A DNA stretch of 64,000 nucleotides, from NCBI GenBank assembly GCA_003576685.1, contig QOZR01000001.1, forward strand, positions 1-64,000. Direction: 5' to 3'. The stretch comes from Virgifigura deserti. GTDB taxonomy: Bacteria; Pseudomonadota; Alphaproteobacteria; Dongiales; Dongiaceae. Position 1 is the first letter of the stretch; the number at the start of each line of letters is the position of its first letter. Shown here piece after piece: positions 40,666-49,297 of the stretch. The translations under genes and the position numbers were made by a program. The notes under the pieces were generated by a model. It did not search any database, was not told the DNA's origin, and saw nothing but the letters and a program-made list of their open reading frames with translations.

Positions 40666-41838
40666 CTATGCAGGAAAGAACGCGCCGCGTGCGGTCATGT
40701 AGGCCTTTTCGGAAAGCGTCGTCCATCGGGTGATGGAAGCGCGGAACGCAATATAGCTGTCATAGACCCGCTTGGTCATCCCGTCGGAGTTGCCGATTTC
40801 CGCGACGACCTCGGCCGATGCCGCACCGGCCGCCTTCAGCACGTCGTCCGGAAACGACCGGAGTTGGACGCCGTGCTGGTTTGCAAGGGTCGACAGCGCC
40901 TCGCCGTTGCGGGCGTCGAACTCGGCGCGCATGTAATCGTTCTCCGCCGAGCTGGCATGCAGCAGGACATATTGCTGATCCTGGGACAGGCTGTCCCAGA
41001 CCTCCTTGTTGATGCCGAGGGTCAAGGCCAGGCCCGGCTCGTGGAAGCCGGGTCCATAGTAGTTCTTGGTCACCTTGTGGAAGCCGAAGGCGAGATCGTT
41101 CCAAGGGCCGAACCACTCGGCGGCATCGATCGCGCGATTCTGCAGCGCCGGAAAGACATCCTTGCTCGCCAGGGGAATGATGGAGGCGCCGAGACGGCGC
41201 ATGACCTCGCCGCCGAGGCCGGGGACGCGCATCTTGAGGCCGTTGAGATCGTCGAGGCTCTTGATCTCCTTGTTGAACCAGCCGCCCATCTGCATGCCGG
41301 TGTTGCCGCAGAGCATCGGCTTGATGTTGAACCCGGCGGCAAGCTCGTCCCACAGCTTCTGCCCGCCACCATGATGGATCCAGGCGTTGAGTTCCGACGC
41401 GGTGAAGCCGCCCGGGACGGTCGCGAAGAAGTTGAAGGCCTGCGACTTGTCCCGCCAGTAATAGTCGGCGCCATGATACATGTCGGCGGCGCCGCTCGAC
41501 ACCGCGTCAAAGGACTCGAAATGCGGGACGAGCTCACCGCCGGCGAAGAGCTGGACGATCAGCTTGCCGCCCGTGAGCGCGCCGACCCGATCCGCGACGC
41601 GCTGCGCGCCCGTGCCCAGGCCGGGGAAGTTCTTCGACCAAGTGGTGACCATCTTCAGCTCGCGGATACCCTTGGCGATCGCCGGAGCGGCCGGTTTGGC
41701 GGCTGACGCAGGCTTCGGCGCCGCCGTTTCCTGCGGCGGCATGGCGGGGTCCCGGCGATGCTGGGTGACCGCATAGGCGCTGGCAGTGCCGGCTACCACG
41801 CCCGTGGCTGCCCCGGCCAAGAAGTCGCGACGATTCAT
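40666..41838 (-). CDS. TRAP transporter substrate-binding protein (DctP family, TakP-like)
   Basis: This 390-aa periplasmic protein has a twin-arginine signal (MNRRDFLAGAATG). An Ala/Pro-rich linker (about residues 35-55) precedes the binding domain KMVTTWSKNFPGLGTGAQRVADRVG. YHGADYYWRDKSQAFNFFATVPGG and NRAIDAAEWFGPWND are family signatures of the TakP-like group, which binds alpha-keto acids. No DctQ or DctM permease genes are adjacent, so it is an orphan binding protein whose membrane partner must lie elsewhere. Confidence 0.9.
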   Translation of the reverse strand: MNRRDFLAGAATGVVAGTASAYAVTQHRRDPAMPPQETAAPKPASAAKPAAPAIAKGIRELKMVTTWSKNFPGLGTGAQRVADRVGALTGGKLIVQLFAGGELVPHFESFDAVSSGAADMYHGADYYWRDKSQAFNFFATVPGGFTASELNAWIHHGGGQKLWDELAAGFNIKPMLCGNTGMQMGGWFNKEIKSLDDLNGLKMRVPGLGGEVMRRLGASIIPLASKDVFPALQNRAIDAAEWFGPWNDLAFGFHKVTKNYYGPGFHEPGLALTLGINKEVWDSLSQDQQYVLLHASSAENDYMRAEFDARNGEALSTLANQHGVQLRSFPDDVLKAAGAASAEVVAEIGNSDGMTKRVYDSYIAFRASITRWTTLSEKAYMTARGAFFPA

Positions 41839-41995
41839 GGTGCCCCCACCCTGTGGCGCAGAACTCGTTCGGATTCCCGTTCAAGAATCCCCAATAGATT
41901 ATTAAGAATACTAAAAATGTCCAGCCGCCTACGCGAGGGCATGCATACGGGTGGTGCTGGCGGGAACCTCCTCGACCGATCACCGCAGTGGGCGG

Positions 41996-42724
41996 TCAGC
42001 CGAGTTCCAAGGGTCGCCAGCCTGTGGCGCCGAACGCCTCGAGAGGACGGAACCGGGTCTTATAAGCCATTTTTCGACTGTCGGCGATCCAATAACCGAG
42101 ATAGACATAAGGCAGTTCGAGTTGCCGCGCCTGCTCGATTAGCCAGATCACCATGTAGCTCCCGAGACCCCGGGATGCGAGGTCCGGCTCGAAGAAGCTG
42201 TAGACTGCGGAAAGGCCGTCCAGCGTCCAGTCGGCCAGGCAGCAGGCGACAAGCCGTTCGTCGGGCGTGCGGAACTCGACCAGGCGCGTATCGAGGGGGC
42301 TGTCCTCGGCCATCGATCGGTATTCGTGGAACGACATGCCGATCATCTCGCCGTCGCGATGCCGACGGTCCAGATAGCGCGAGAAGACCTGATATTGCTC
42401 CTGGGTGCTGTTCGCCGGGCGGACCTGCGCCGTCAGGTCCGCATTCCGTCGCGCGATGCGGCGCAGCGACCGGCTCGGTTTGAAGGCCTGCGCGACCACC
42501 CGCACCGGCACGCAGGCGCTGCAGCCGCTGCAGGCCGGACGATAGGCGATCGAATGGCTGCGGCGGAACCCGGCGCGCGACAGGATTTCATAGGTTTCGA
42601 CTGCCGTCGGACCGGTGAGTTCGGTGACGATCTTGCGCTCCAGCCGGCCCGGAAGATATGCGCAAGGCATCTCCGTGGTGACCAGGAAGGGCAGGGGATG
42701 CGAGCGGCTATGGATCGTCATCAT
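41996..42724 (-). CDS. bpt: Aspartate/glutamate leucyltransferase
   Basis: Bpt adds leucine from leucyl-tRNA to proteins with N-terminal Asp or Glu, marking them for ClpAP degradation (bacterial N-end rule). The 242-aa protein has the N-terminal Cys cluster CAYLPGR and FRRSHSIAYRPACSGCSACVPVRV, then SRYLDRRHRDGEM and the GNAT-like half SAVYSFFEPDLASRGLGSYMVIWLIEQARQLELPYVYLGYWI. Either of the two adjacent ATG codons may be used. It is 14 nt before the RDD gene's end on the same strand, so the two are probably co-transcribed. Confidence 0.93.
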   Translation of the reverse strand: MMTIHSRSHPLPFLVTTEMPCAYLPGRLERKIVTELTGPTAVETYEILSRAGFRRSHSIAYRPACSGCSACVPVRVVAQAFKPSRSLRRIARRNADLTAQVRPANSTQEQYQVFSRYLDRRHRDGEMIGMSFHEYRSMAEDSPLDTRLVEFRTPDERLVACCLADWTLDGLSAVYSFFEPDLASRGLGSYMVIWLIEQARQLELPYVYLGYWIADSRKMAYKTRFRPLEAFGATGWRPLELG

Positions 42725-42737
42725 CAGGCCTTCGGAT

Positions 42738-43199
42738 TCAAGCCCGTCGCTCCTCGATCAGCAGGTCCACGGACGGAGCGCGACGGATAACGACCGTGGC
42801 CGAGAGATAGTCGTGCAGGGTGCGGCCGCGCTGATTGAACAGCGCCACCAGCAGGATCAGGAAACCGGTCAGCGACATCGTCGTATAGAACAGCAACGTC
42901 ATGATCAGGGCCTGCCAATAGCTCGGCAGCGTGCCGGTCCAGCTGCGGACTTCCAGATCGAAGAGCTGCATGCCGACGGTCGCGGAGCGGGGCCCGCCGA
43001 TCAGCAGGGTATGATAGGCGATCGGCAGCAGCGTCAGCCCGACCGGGATCAAGGGAAACAGCAGCCCGAGCGACAACAGGCCGGCGATCGACATCAGGAG
43101 GAACGCCACGACCCACAGAACGCCGAGCAGGACGAGGTCGACCGCATAGGCGAAAACCCGTCGCCAGAGGACGCCGCTATAGAATTCGGGATTGGCCAA
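42738..43199 (-). CDS. RDD family membrane protein
   Basis: This 153-aa inner-membrane protein begins FYSGVLWRRVFAYAVDLVLLGVLWVVAFLL, with the R-x-x-A-Y-x-x-D signature of the RDD family. It has four hydrophobic segments and a late QRGRTLHDYLSATVVI, a conserved family ending. RDD proteins are often linked to ion or small-molecule transport, without a firmly established general function. It lies upstream of bpt with a 13-nt gap, suggesting an operon. Confidence 0.88.
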   Translation of the reverse strand: MANPEFYSGVLWRRVFAYAVDLVLLGVLWVVAFLLMSIAGLLSLGLLFPLIPVGLTLLPIAYHTLLIGGPRSATVGMQLFDLEVRSWTGTLPSYWQALIMTLLFYTTMSLTGFLILLVALFNQRGRTLHDYLSATVVIRRAPSVDLLIEERRA

Positions 43200-43357
43200 G
43201 GCATCCGGCGCCGACCCGTGCCAGCTGTTGCCGCCATTGGTAAGATTGGGCAGATTGCCGGTAGCCAGAGATCGTCTCCTTCACGTGCAGCCTATGGGAT
43301 CGACATAGGCATGGGCGTTCGGTGCTGCAAGCCTGCCTGCTGCCCGGGCCGCCCAGC

Positions 43358-44236
43358 CTACTGTCGCACGGGATCCGGCGCTTCGTGAAGGAGCACGATG
43401 CTGATGCGGCGGTTCCGCGGCGAGGTCGGATCCTCGGTGATCAGCGGCTCTTCGTCCGCCTTGCCGATCACCGACGCGATCCGGCTCTCGGGCAGGCCGG
43501 TGGCGATAAGGGCGCGGCGGCTCGCATTCGCCCGCTCCGCCGAAAGCTCCCAATTGCTGAACCCGCCTTTGTGAACATACGGCCTTGAATCGGTGTGCCC
43601 GGTGATCGCGATCTTGTTGGGAAGCCGGCGGATCGCTTCGGCGACCAGGGTCATCAGCTTCTTCGTATGATCGAGCATCTCGCTGCTGCCGAGCGGAAAC
43701 ATCGACAGCCTCTCCCGATCGACGATCTGGATGCGCATGCCTTCCGGCGTCCGGTCGATGATCAGGTTCTCCGCGAGCTGGTTGAGCTCGGGGACGTCCT
43801 GAATCGCCTGGCGGAGCGCAAATTCGGCGTCTCGGAACCGCGTCTCCTCCTGTTCGGCGAGCAGCCGGGCCGCTTCCTCGCTCAGCGCGTCCGGGTCGAT
43901 CTCCTGCTCGACCATCTCGCCAAACTGCGGCATCTCCATAATGAGGTTGGGTGGGGCGCTGTCCGACCGCATGGCGCCGTCGGTCATGATGGTCCGGCCG
44001 CCGAGCACGCCGTTGGCGCCGCTCTCGCTGTTCGATACGAGATTGGGCGAGAAATAGTCGGCGATTCCTTTCCGCTGTTCCTCCGTGGTGGCGTTCAGCA
44101 GCCAAAGCAGCAGAAAAAACGCCATCATGGCAGTGACGAAGTCGGCGTAGGCGACCTTCCAGGCGCCACCATAGTGGGCGTGCGGACGGCCCTTCTTGAC
44201 CTTCTTGATGATGATCGGCGGTTCGTTGCTTGCCAT
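43358..44236 (-). CDS. motB: Flagellar motor stator protein MotB
   Basis: MotB anchors the stator to peptidoglycan and forms the proton path with MotA. The 292-aa protein has one N-terminal helix AYADFVTAMMAFFLLLWLLN with the essential Asp32. A periplasmic linker follows, then an OmpA-like peptidoglycan-binding domain (residues about 170-285) including ITGHTDSRPY, NWELSAERANASRRALIA and SPRNRRISIVLL. The ATG at 44236 is preferred over a TTG three codons upstream. It follows motA by 23 nt. No other flagellar genes are in the window. Confidence 0.95.
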   Translation of the reverse strand: MASNEPPIIIKKVKKGRPHAHYGGAWKVAYADFVTAMMAFFLLLWLLNATTEEQRKGIADYFSPNLVSNSESGANGVLGGRTIMTDGAMRSDSAPPNLIMEMPQFGEMVEQEIDPDALSEEAARLLAEQEETRFRDAEFALRQAIQDVPELNQLAENLIIDRTPEGMRIQIVDRERLSMFPLGSSEMLDHTKKLMTLVAEAIRRLPNKIAITGHTDSRPYVHKGGFSNWELSAERANASRRALIATGLPESRIASVIGKADEEPLITEDPTSPRNRRISIVLLHEAPDPVRQ

Positions 44237-44259
44237 TTGCCGCAAAGGTCCCGTCGCTG

Positions 44260-45120
44260 TTACACGGGCGGCAAGGCCTGAACGGCCTCTTCCACTTCAT
44301 AGAAGGTGGGCCGGTCGATCTGCAGCAGCGCCTTGCGCGCGAACTCGACGGAAACGGCCGGCGCATAGCCTTGCATATGCGCGAGCAGGCCGGCGCGGAT
44401 GCATTGCAGATATTTCATCTCGGCTTCGTCGAGCGCCTTGATCGCGTTGGCCATCGGCCCGACGAAACCGTAGGAGAGGAAGACGCCGAGAAACGTGCCG
44501 ACCAGCGCCCCACCGATCAGCTGACCCAGCACCTCGGGCGGCTCGGTGATCGCCCCCATCGTCTTGATGACCCCGAGTACCGCGGCGACGATGCCGAGCG
44601 CCGGCAGACCGTCGGCCATCGTCTGAATCGCCGAGGAGACCTGGGTATATTCGGAATGATGCGTCTCCAGCTCCTCGTCGATCAGCGCCTCGACCTCGTG
44701 CGGGTTCTCGGTGCCGAGCGTCAGCATCCGCAGATAGTCGCAGAGAAAGGTCATCGCCGTTTCGTTCTCGGCGAAGCTTGGGAACTGCTGGAACAGGCTG
44801 CTCTCCGCTGGATTCTCGACATGGGACTCCAGCGCCAGCATCCCCTTGGTCTTGGCCAGCTTGAAGAGCTGATAGAGCACGCTCAGGAGCTCGACATAGC
44901 TCTCCTTGTCATAGGACGACCCCTTGAGGATACGCCTGACGCTTCTGCCGGCCCGGACCAGCACGACCTTTGGGTTCGCGATGATGAAGGCGCCGATCGC
45001 GGCGCCGCCGATTATCACGAGCTCGAAAGGCTGCATGAGCACGACGAGATGACCGCCCATGGCCGCATAGCCGCCGAGCACGCACGCGACCACAACCACC
45101 GCGCCAACGATGATGAGCAT
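44260..45120 (-). CDS. motA: Flagellar motor stator protein MotA
   Basis: This 286-aa four-helix stator subunit begins MLIIVGAVVVVACVLGGYAAMGGHLVVLMQPFELVIIGGAAIGAFIIANP. It has the large cytoplasmic loop carrying charged residues that touch FliG, then ADGLPALGIVAAVLGVIKTMGAITEPPEVLGQLIGGALVGTFLGVFLSYGFVGP, the two conserved C-terminal helices with the proline residues of the proton channel. It forms the motor stator with MotB encoded next. The stator operon stands apart from flagellar structural genes, as in other Rhodospirillales. Confidence 0.95.
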   Translation of the reverse strand: MLIIVGAVVVVACVLGGYAAMGGHLVVLMQPFELVIIGGAAIGAFIIANPKVVLVRAGRSVRRILKGSSYDKESYVELLSVLYQLFKLAKTKGMLALESHVENPAESSLFQQFPSFAENETAMTFLCDYLRMLTLGTENPHEVEALIDEELETHHSEYTQVSSAIQTMADGLPALGIVAAVLGVIKTMGAITEPPEVLGQLIGGALVGTFLGVFLSYGFVGPMANAIKALDEAEMKYLQCIRAGLLAHMQGYAPAVSVEFARKALLQIDRPTFYEVEEAVQALPPV

Positions 45121-45437
45121 ACACCCGGCCTTTTTCGCTCACTGCACCCTAAAACCGGTTACGAGTGGGTTCGGAGGAGTCTCCAGCTTGTCATTGCCGG
45201 GCTTGACCCGGCAATCCAGGAAGCCGGGCGAGAGTCCTGTCTCGTGGCCCCTGAATGCCCTGATCAAGTCCGGGCATGACACGGAATAAATCTCCAGACA
45301 CAATCGCAAACCGCTCTGGACGACATCCTCGCCGATCCCGGTTAAGATGGCTTTAAGCAATTGTTTATCAGCGGTTTACGTGAATATTTTCCGCGCAGAA
45401 CGGCCGGAGGTGCCGAAGTGGGGCGGACCCTACCTCG
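45121..45437. other. Intergenic region upstream of motA
   Basis: This 317-nt gap between the small hypothetical gene and motA holds the CCGGGC-type repeat at 45190-45280 and an AT-richer stretch (45345-45395). The motA promoter is expected here. No sigma-28 or sigma-54 consensus was recognised with confidence, and no RNA gene is seen. Confidence 0.5.
45190..45280. repeat. GTCATTGCCGGGCTTGACCC-type palindromic repeat
   Basis: GTCATTGCCGGGCTTGACCC at the left and ATCAAGTCCGGGCATGAC at the right are inverted, imperfect arms of a repeat that is widespread between genes in alphaproteobacteria. The left arm itself contains a short hairpin (TTGCCGGG..CCCGGCAA). Confidence 0.8.
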
Positions 45438-45758
45438 TCAGGGCCGCTCGATGACGAAGTCGTCGCCCGGCTCGGGCGGCGTCGGGAAGGAGTCATCGAC
45501 CACGATCACGCCGCTCGCGCCGTCATAGTCGGTGACATCGCGGGAGAACCGCACGAGGCCCCCGGTAAGGAACCGCAGCCGGCAACCGGCATAGGCTTGA
45601 TTCGGTTTGCCCCGCAGCGTGGTTTCGAACCGGTCCGCCTGGGGGACTTGACCGGTTACTTTTCCTTGATCGACTTCGTTTCCCTCGTCGGTTTCATCGG
45701 CCGCTGCCATCGACCTGCTCCGAAGCTGCTGTGGGAAAGGGAGAACATTGTCTTCCAA
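45438..45758 (-). CDS. Hypothetical protein
   Basis: This small open frame of up to 106 aa encodes a hydrophilic N-terminal part (VLPFPQQLRSRSMAAADETDEGN) and a C-terminal part with beta-strand character (YAGCRLRFLTGGLVRFSRDVTDYDGASGVIVVDDS ... FVIERP). The 5' end as listed is a TTG codon; the ATG at 45710, with AGCAGG before it, would give 90 aa. I do not recognise a family. Codon usage is consistent with neighbours, and there is no competing gene. It lies 27 nt from the palindrome that ends the transsulfuration operon. Confidence 0.5.
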   Translation of the reverse strand: MEDNVLPFPQQLRSRSMAAADETDEGNEVDQGKVTGQVPQADRFETTLRGKPNQAYAGCRLRFLTGGLVRFSRDVTDYDGASGVIVVDDSFPTPPEPGDDFVIERP

Positions 45759-45789
45759 CCCCCGCCGAGCCCTGGAGTTCCGTGCTAGG

Positions 45790-45830
45790 GCCTGATCCGA
45801 TCACATCAAAACGATGTAATCGGATCAGGC
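45790..45830. repeat. GCCTGATCCGATCACATC palindrome at the end of the cgl gene
   Basis: Arms 45790-45807 and 45813-45830 pair over 18 bp with one mismatch around a 5-nt loop. It starts one base beyond the cystathionine gamma-lyase stop and probably serves as its terminator. A 22-nt word including the left arm recurs at 62378-62399. Confidence 0.8.
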
Positions 45831-45831
45831 T

Positions 45832-47028
45832 CTATCCCAGCGCCGTCTCCAGGTCGGCGATCAGGTCCGCTTCGTCCTCGACGCCGACAGACAGCCGTAC
45901 GAGCCCATCGCCGATACCGAGCGCAGTCCGCTTCTCGGCCGGAACCGAGGCGTGGGTCATGATTGCCGGATGCTCGATCAGGCTCTCGACGCCGCCGAGG
46001 CTCTCGGCCAGCGCGAAGATCTGGCAGCGCTCGAGGAAGCGCCGCGCCGCGGGCAGGCCGCCAGCCAGCACTGCCGTCACCATGCCGCCGAAGCCGTGCA
46101 TCTGCCGCCTTGCCAGCGCGTTTTGCGGATGGCTGGCGAGGCCGGGATAGTAGACATGCTCGACCTTCGGGTGCGCCTCGAGCCACGCGGCGATGGCGGC
46201 GGCGTTGCAGCAATGCCGCTCCATCCGCAGGGCCAGAGTCTTCAGGCCGCGCAAGGCGAGAAAGCTGTCGAACGGGCCGGCGACGGCGCCGACCGCGTTC
46301 TGCAGGAAGGCGAGGCGGTCGCGCAGCTCGGTATTCTCGCCGACCACCGCGACGCCGCCGACCATGTCGGAATGGCCGTTGAGGAACTTGGTGGTCGAGT
46401 GCATCACGAGGTCGAAGCCGTGCTCGAGCGGGCGCTGCACCCAGGGGCTGGCGAAGGTGTTGTCCGCGACGGCGAGAACCCCGCGCCGCCGGGCGAGCGC
46501 CGCGACCGCCTCCAGATCGACCAGCTTGAGCAGCGGATTGGTGGGCGTCTCGACCCAAATCATCCGCGTCTCCGGGCGGATCGCGGCCTCGATGGCTGCG
46601 AGGTCGGCAAGGTCAACGAAACTGAAGCTCAGGCCGGCCGAGCGGCGGCGGACACCTTCGAACAGGCGGTAGGTGCCGCCATAGAGATCGTCCATCGCGA
46701 TCACATGGGCGCCGCTGTCGAGGCAGTCGAGAATCGTCGCCGTCGTCGCGAGGCCGGAGGCGAAGGCGAAGCCGGCGCTGCCGCTCTCGAGGTCGGCGAC
46801 GCAGCGCTCGAAGGCCATGCGGGTCGGATTCTGGCTGCGCGAATATTCATAGCCCTTATGGACGCCGGGACTCTCCTGGACGTAGGTCGAGGTGGCGTAG
46901 ATGGGTGTCATGATCGCGCCCGTCGCCGGGTCCGGGGACTGGCCGGCATGGATGCTGCGGGTTGCGAATCCGGGTCGGTTCGGAGAGGGGGCGTTGAAGG
47001 ACGGCTTGGCCGCCGACGTGTCGGTCAT
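45832..47028 (-). CDS. Cystathionine gamma-lyase/synthase family PLP enzyme
   Basis: This 398-aa Cys/Met-metabolism PLP enzyme has YATSTYVQESPGVHKGYEYSRSQNPTR, the Asp in ADNTFASPW and the PLP Lys214 in HSTTKFLNGHSDMVGG. The C-terminal block ESLGGVESLIEHPAIMTHA is present. Family members include cystathionine gamma-synthase and gamma-lyase. Because it directly follows cystathionine beta-synthase (18-nt gap), the lyase reaction (cystathionine to cysteine, ammonia and 2-oxobutyrate) in reverse transsulfuration is more likely. Sequence alone does not separate the two. Confidence 0.88.
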   Translation of the reverse strand: MTDTSAAKPSFNAPSPNRPGFATRSIHAGQSPDPATGAIMTPIYATSTYVQESPGVHKGYEYSRSQNPTRMAFERCVADLESGSAGFAFASGLATTATILDCLDSGAHVIAMDDLYGGTYRLFEGVRRRSAGLSFSFVDLADLAAIEAAIRPETRMIWVETPTNPLLKLVDLEAVAALARRRGVLAVADNTFASPWVQRPLEHGFDLVMHSTTKFLNGHSDMVGGVAVVGENTELRDRLAFLQNAVGAVAGPFDSFLALRGLKTLALRMERHCCNAAAIAAWLEAHPKVEHVYYPGLASHPQNALARRQMHGFGGMVTAVLAGGLPAARRFLERCQIFALAESLGGVESLIEHPAIMTHASVPAEKRTALGIGDGLVRLSVGVEDEADLIADLETALG

Positions 47029-47046
47029 GGGGGGAAGGACCCTGGT

Positions 47047-48417
47047 TCAGGATTTCAGGCTGCGGCGCAGATGGTTCAGCAGGTCGACGCGGGTGATCAG
47101 CCCGAGGAAGGCCCCGCCTTCCATCACGATCGCGACATGATCGCGGCTGAATATCTGCAGAAGCTCGGCGAGCGGGGCCGTTGCCTCGATCGTCTCCAGC
47201 TTGCTGGTCATCGCGTCCTTGACCTTCTCGCGGAACCGGTCTTCGTGGCCGTAGACGGCGAGCAGGATGTCGGACTCGTCGACGATGCCGACGACCTTGC
47301 CGTCGACCAGCACGGGGAGCTGCGAGATATCATAGAGCCGCATCCGCCCGTAGGCGGTCAGCAGCGAATCCTCGGGCGCGACGGTGATCGTCGCCCGGTC
47401 GGAATGCCGCCGCGAGATCAGGTCGCGCAGATCGCCGTGCCGCGTGCGTTCGAGGAAGCCCTGGTCGAGCATCCAGTAGTCGTTGAACATCTTCGACAGA
47501 TATTTGTTGCCGCTGTCGCAGACGAAGCTGACGACGCGCTTCGGCGTCTGCTGTGCCCGGCAGTAATGCAGTGCCGCGGCGACCAGCGTGCCCGACGAGG
47601 AGCCGGCGAGAATGCCCTCCTGGCGCAGCAGCTCCCGCGCGGTGTGGAAGCTCTCGCCGTCGCCGACCGTGATCGCCTGCGAGACGAGGGAGAGGTCGCA
47701 GTTGGGCGGGACGAAGTCCTCGCCGATGCCCTCGACGAGCCAGGAGCCGGCCTCGCACATCTGGCCGGTCTGCACGATGTTCGTCAGCACCGAGCCGCGC
47801 GGGTCGGCGAGCACCATCTTCACATGCGGGGCGGCGCGGGCAAAGAATCGCCCCAGTCCGGTCAACGTGCCGCCGGAGCCGACGCCGCAGACCACGGTGT
47901 CGAGGTCGTGATCCATCTGCTGCCAGATCTCTGGACCGGTACCCTCCTCATGCGCCTTCGGGTTGGCCGGGTTGGCGAACTGGTTGACGTAGAGGGCGTT
48001 GTCGATCTCCTTCGACAGCCGCTCGGCGATGTCTTGATAGTAGTCGGGATGGCCTTTGCCGACATCGGAGCGGGTCATCCGGATCTCGGCGCCCAGCGCG
48101 CGCAGATGGAAGATCTTTTCCTGCGCCATCTTGTCGGGGATCACCAGGATCAGCCGATAGCCCTTCTGCGCCGCGACCAGAGCCAAGCCGAGGCCGGTAT
48201 TGCCGGCGGTCGCCTCGATCAGCGTTCCGCCCGGCCGGATGCGGCCCTCGCGCTCCGCCGCTTCGATCATCGAGAGCGCAATGCGGTCCTTGATGGAGCC
48301 GCCGGGATTCTGCGATTCGAGCTTCAGGAACAAGCGGCAAGGTCCGGTGTCAAGGCGCGTCACCTCGACGAGCGGCGTGTTGCCGATCATCTCGAGGACA
48401 TTGCTGAAGGCGGGCAT
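47047..48417 (-). CDS. cbs: Cystathionine beta-synthase
   Basis: This 456-aa PLP enzyme condenses serine and homocysteine to cystathionine. The catalytic part (residues 1-330) has the PLP Lys43 in SQNPGGSIKDRIALSMIEAAE, TAGNTGLGLALVAAQKGY, GVGSGGTLTGLGRFF and GEDFVPPN. Two C-terminal CBS repeats follow (about 335-456, ISQLPVLVDGKVVGIVDESDIL and VAIVMEGGAFLGLITRVDLL). Full-length CBS with the regulatory pair is typical of cystathionine beta-synthase rather than cysteine synthase. It forms an operon with the following lyase: reverse transsulfuration. Confidence 0.92.
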   Translation of the reverse strand: MPAFSNVLEMIGNTPLVEVTRLDTGPCRLFLKLESQNPGGSIKDRIALSMIEAAEREGRIRPGGTLIEATAGNTGLGLALVAAQKGYRLILVIPDKMAQEKIFHLRALGAEIRMTRSDVGKGHPDYYQDIAERLSKEIDNALYVNQFANPANPKAHEEGTGPEIWQQMDHDLDTVVCGVGSGGTLTGLGRFFARAAPHVKMVLADPRGSVLTNIVQTGQMCEAGSWLVEGIGEDFVPPNCDLSLVSQAITVGDGESFHTARELLRQEGILAGSSSGTLVAAALHYCRAQQTPKRVVSFVCDSGNKYLSKMFNDYWMLDQGFLERTRHGDLRDLISRRHSDRATITVAPEDSLLTAYGRMRLYDISQLPVLVDGKVVGIVDESDILLAVYGHEDRFREKVKDAMTSKLETIEATAPLAELLQIFSRDHVAIVMEGGAFLGLITRVDLLNHLRRSLKS

Positions 48418-49297
48418 GGGGCGATCTCATAGGCCGGTGTGGGCGTTCAAGAGCGCACCTTGCGCAATTGGCCGGCACCGTGCAAGAGCTTCGCGCGATC
48501 GAAGACGTTCCGCTGTTGTGGAAACCGTTGGCCGCAGCCAACTTTCTAAAGCGGATTTCAAACAGCTTTGGAGCCTTGCATCTTTCTTTGTCATTGCCGG
48601 AGTTGCTGCCGAACCACGCTGCTAAGCCCATTCGGAGTAAGCTGTGGCACGGTGCAACCGAATTACTAAAAAGGCTCATGCACCTAGCTCAAAAACCGCT
48701 ATTAGTTGAGTGCCTTTGCCGAGGCAGAATTGCCTACCGCCGGTAGGAACTCTCTGCTTCCTAAAGGCTCTGTTCACCCGTTCCGTGCCACCATCAGTGG
48801 AGGCTGAGATCGAGCATGGAATGGTTTTCCACGAGCTTGCTGGAATTCCAGCCGATGTTCCCGAGCGACGAAGCCTGCACGGCGTATCTTCGACCACGAT
48901 TTTCATTTCGTGCGGTACACCACTTTCTTCGCGGTCGAACGCTACAAGGAAGAAACGGCGATCCCGAGCGACGCGCTGGCCGCGGAGCTGGAAGAAAGGT
49001 GAACGCCGCCTCGCTCGTGGCCGAATGGCGACTGACCACCCATGCGGCGATTTCCCAAACAGCAGTATCAAGCCACTCGCCTGCTTCCGCCTTTGGGGGT
49101 ATCGATTGTCCACACATCGCACGAGGCCGGCGTGTGGGACCGAAGTCAATCACGACTGCTGTACGCCAGAGCTGACCTTCGCAGACGCGCTCAGCCCGTC
49201 AGTGCGCGATCCAAAGCCGCAATCAGAAGCGCAGCCCGACTGTGAGACCTCTCGGATCTGCGCCGGACCGGCGGCGCAAGACGCGCTATCGCGCTAC
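48418..49297. other. 880-nt non-coding region with decayed mobile-element sequence
   Basis: No intact gene is supported between cbs and the ABC_sub_bind gene. Base composition is lower in GC than the flanks and open frames on both strands lack family resemblance, except for the transposase-like fragment at 48816-48890. A short hairpin GTTGGC-CGCA-GCCAAC lies at 48527-48542. The region probably represents eroded insertion sequences. Confidence 0.5.
48816..48890 (+). pseudogene. Fragment resembling IS1595-family transposase N-terminus
   Basis: The frame from 48816 reads SLLEFQPMFPSDEACTAYL, which matches the N-terminal LLEFQ-x-MFP-x-EEAC-x-AYL pattern of IS1595-type transposases. The similarity stops after about 25 residues, where the zinc-finger block (CPxCG) should follow but does not. 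It is therefore a remnant. Only this short motif supports the call. Confidence 0.4.

Noticed and set aside
45952-48432. Very long plus-strand open frame (826 codons) opposite cgl and cbs
   Set aside because: It is antisense to two genes with clear PLP-enzyme motifs; open antisense frames are expected at this GC content and it has no family resemblance.
48418-48560. Second SAM-responsive element upstream of cbs
   Set aside because: The leader has only a short GTTGGC hairpin; the SAM-II conserved words are absent.
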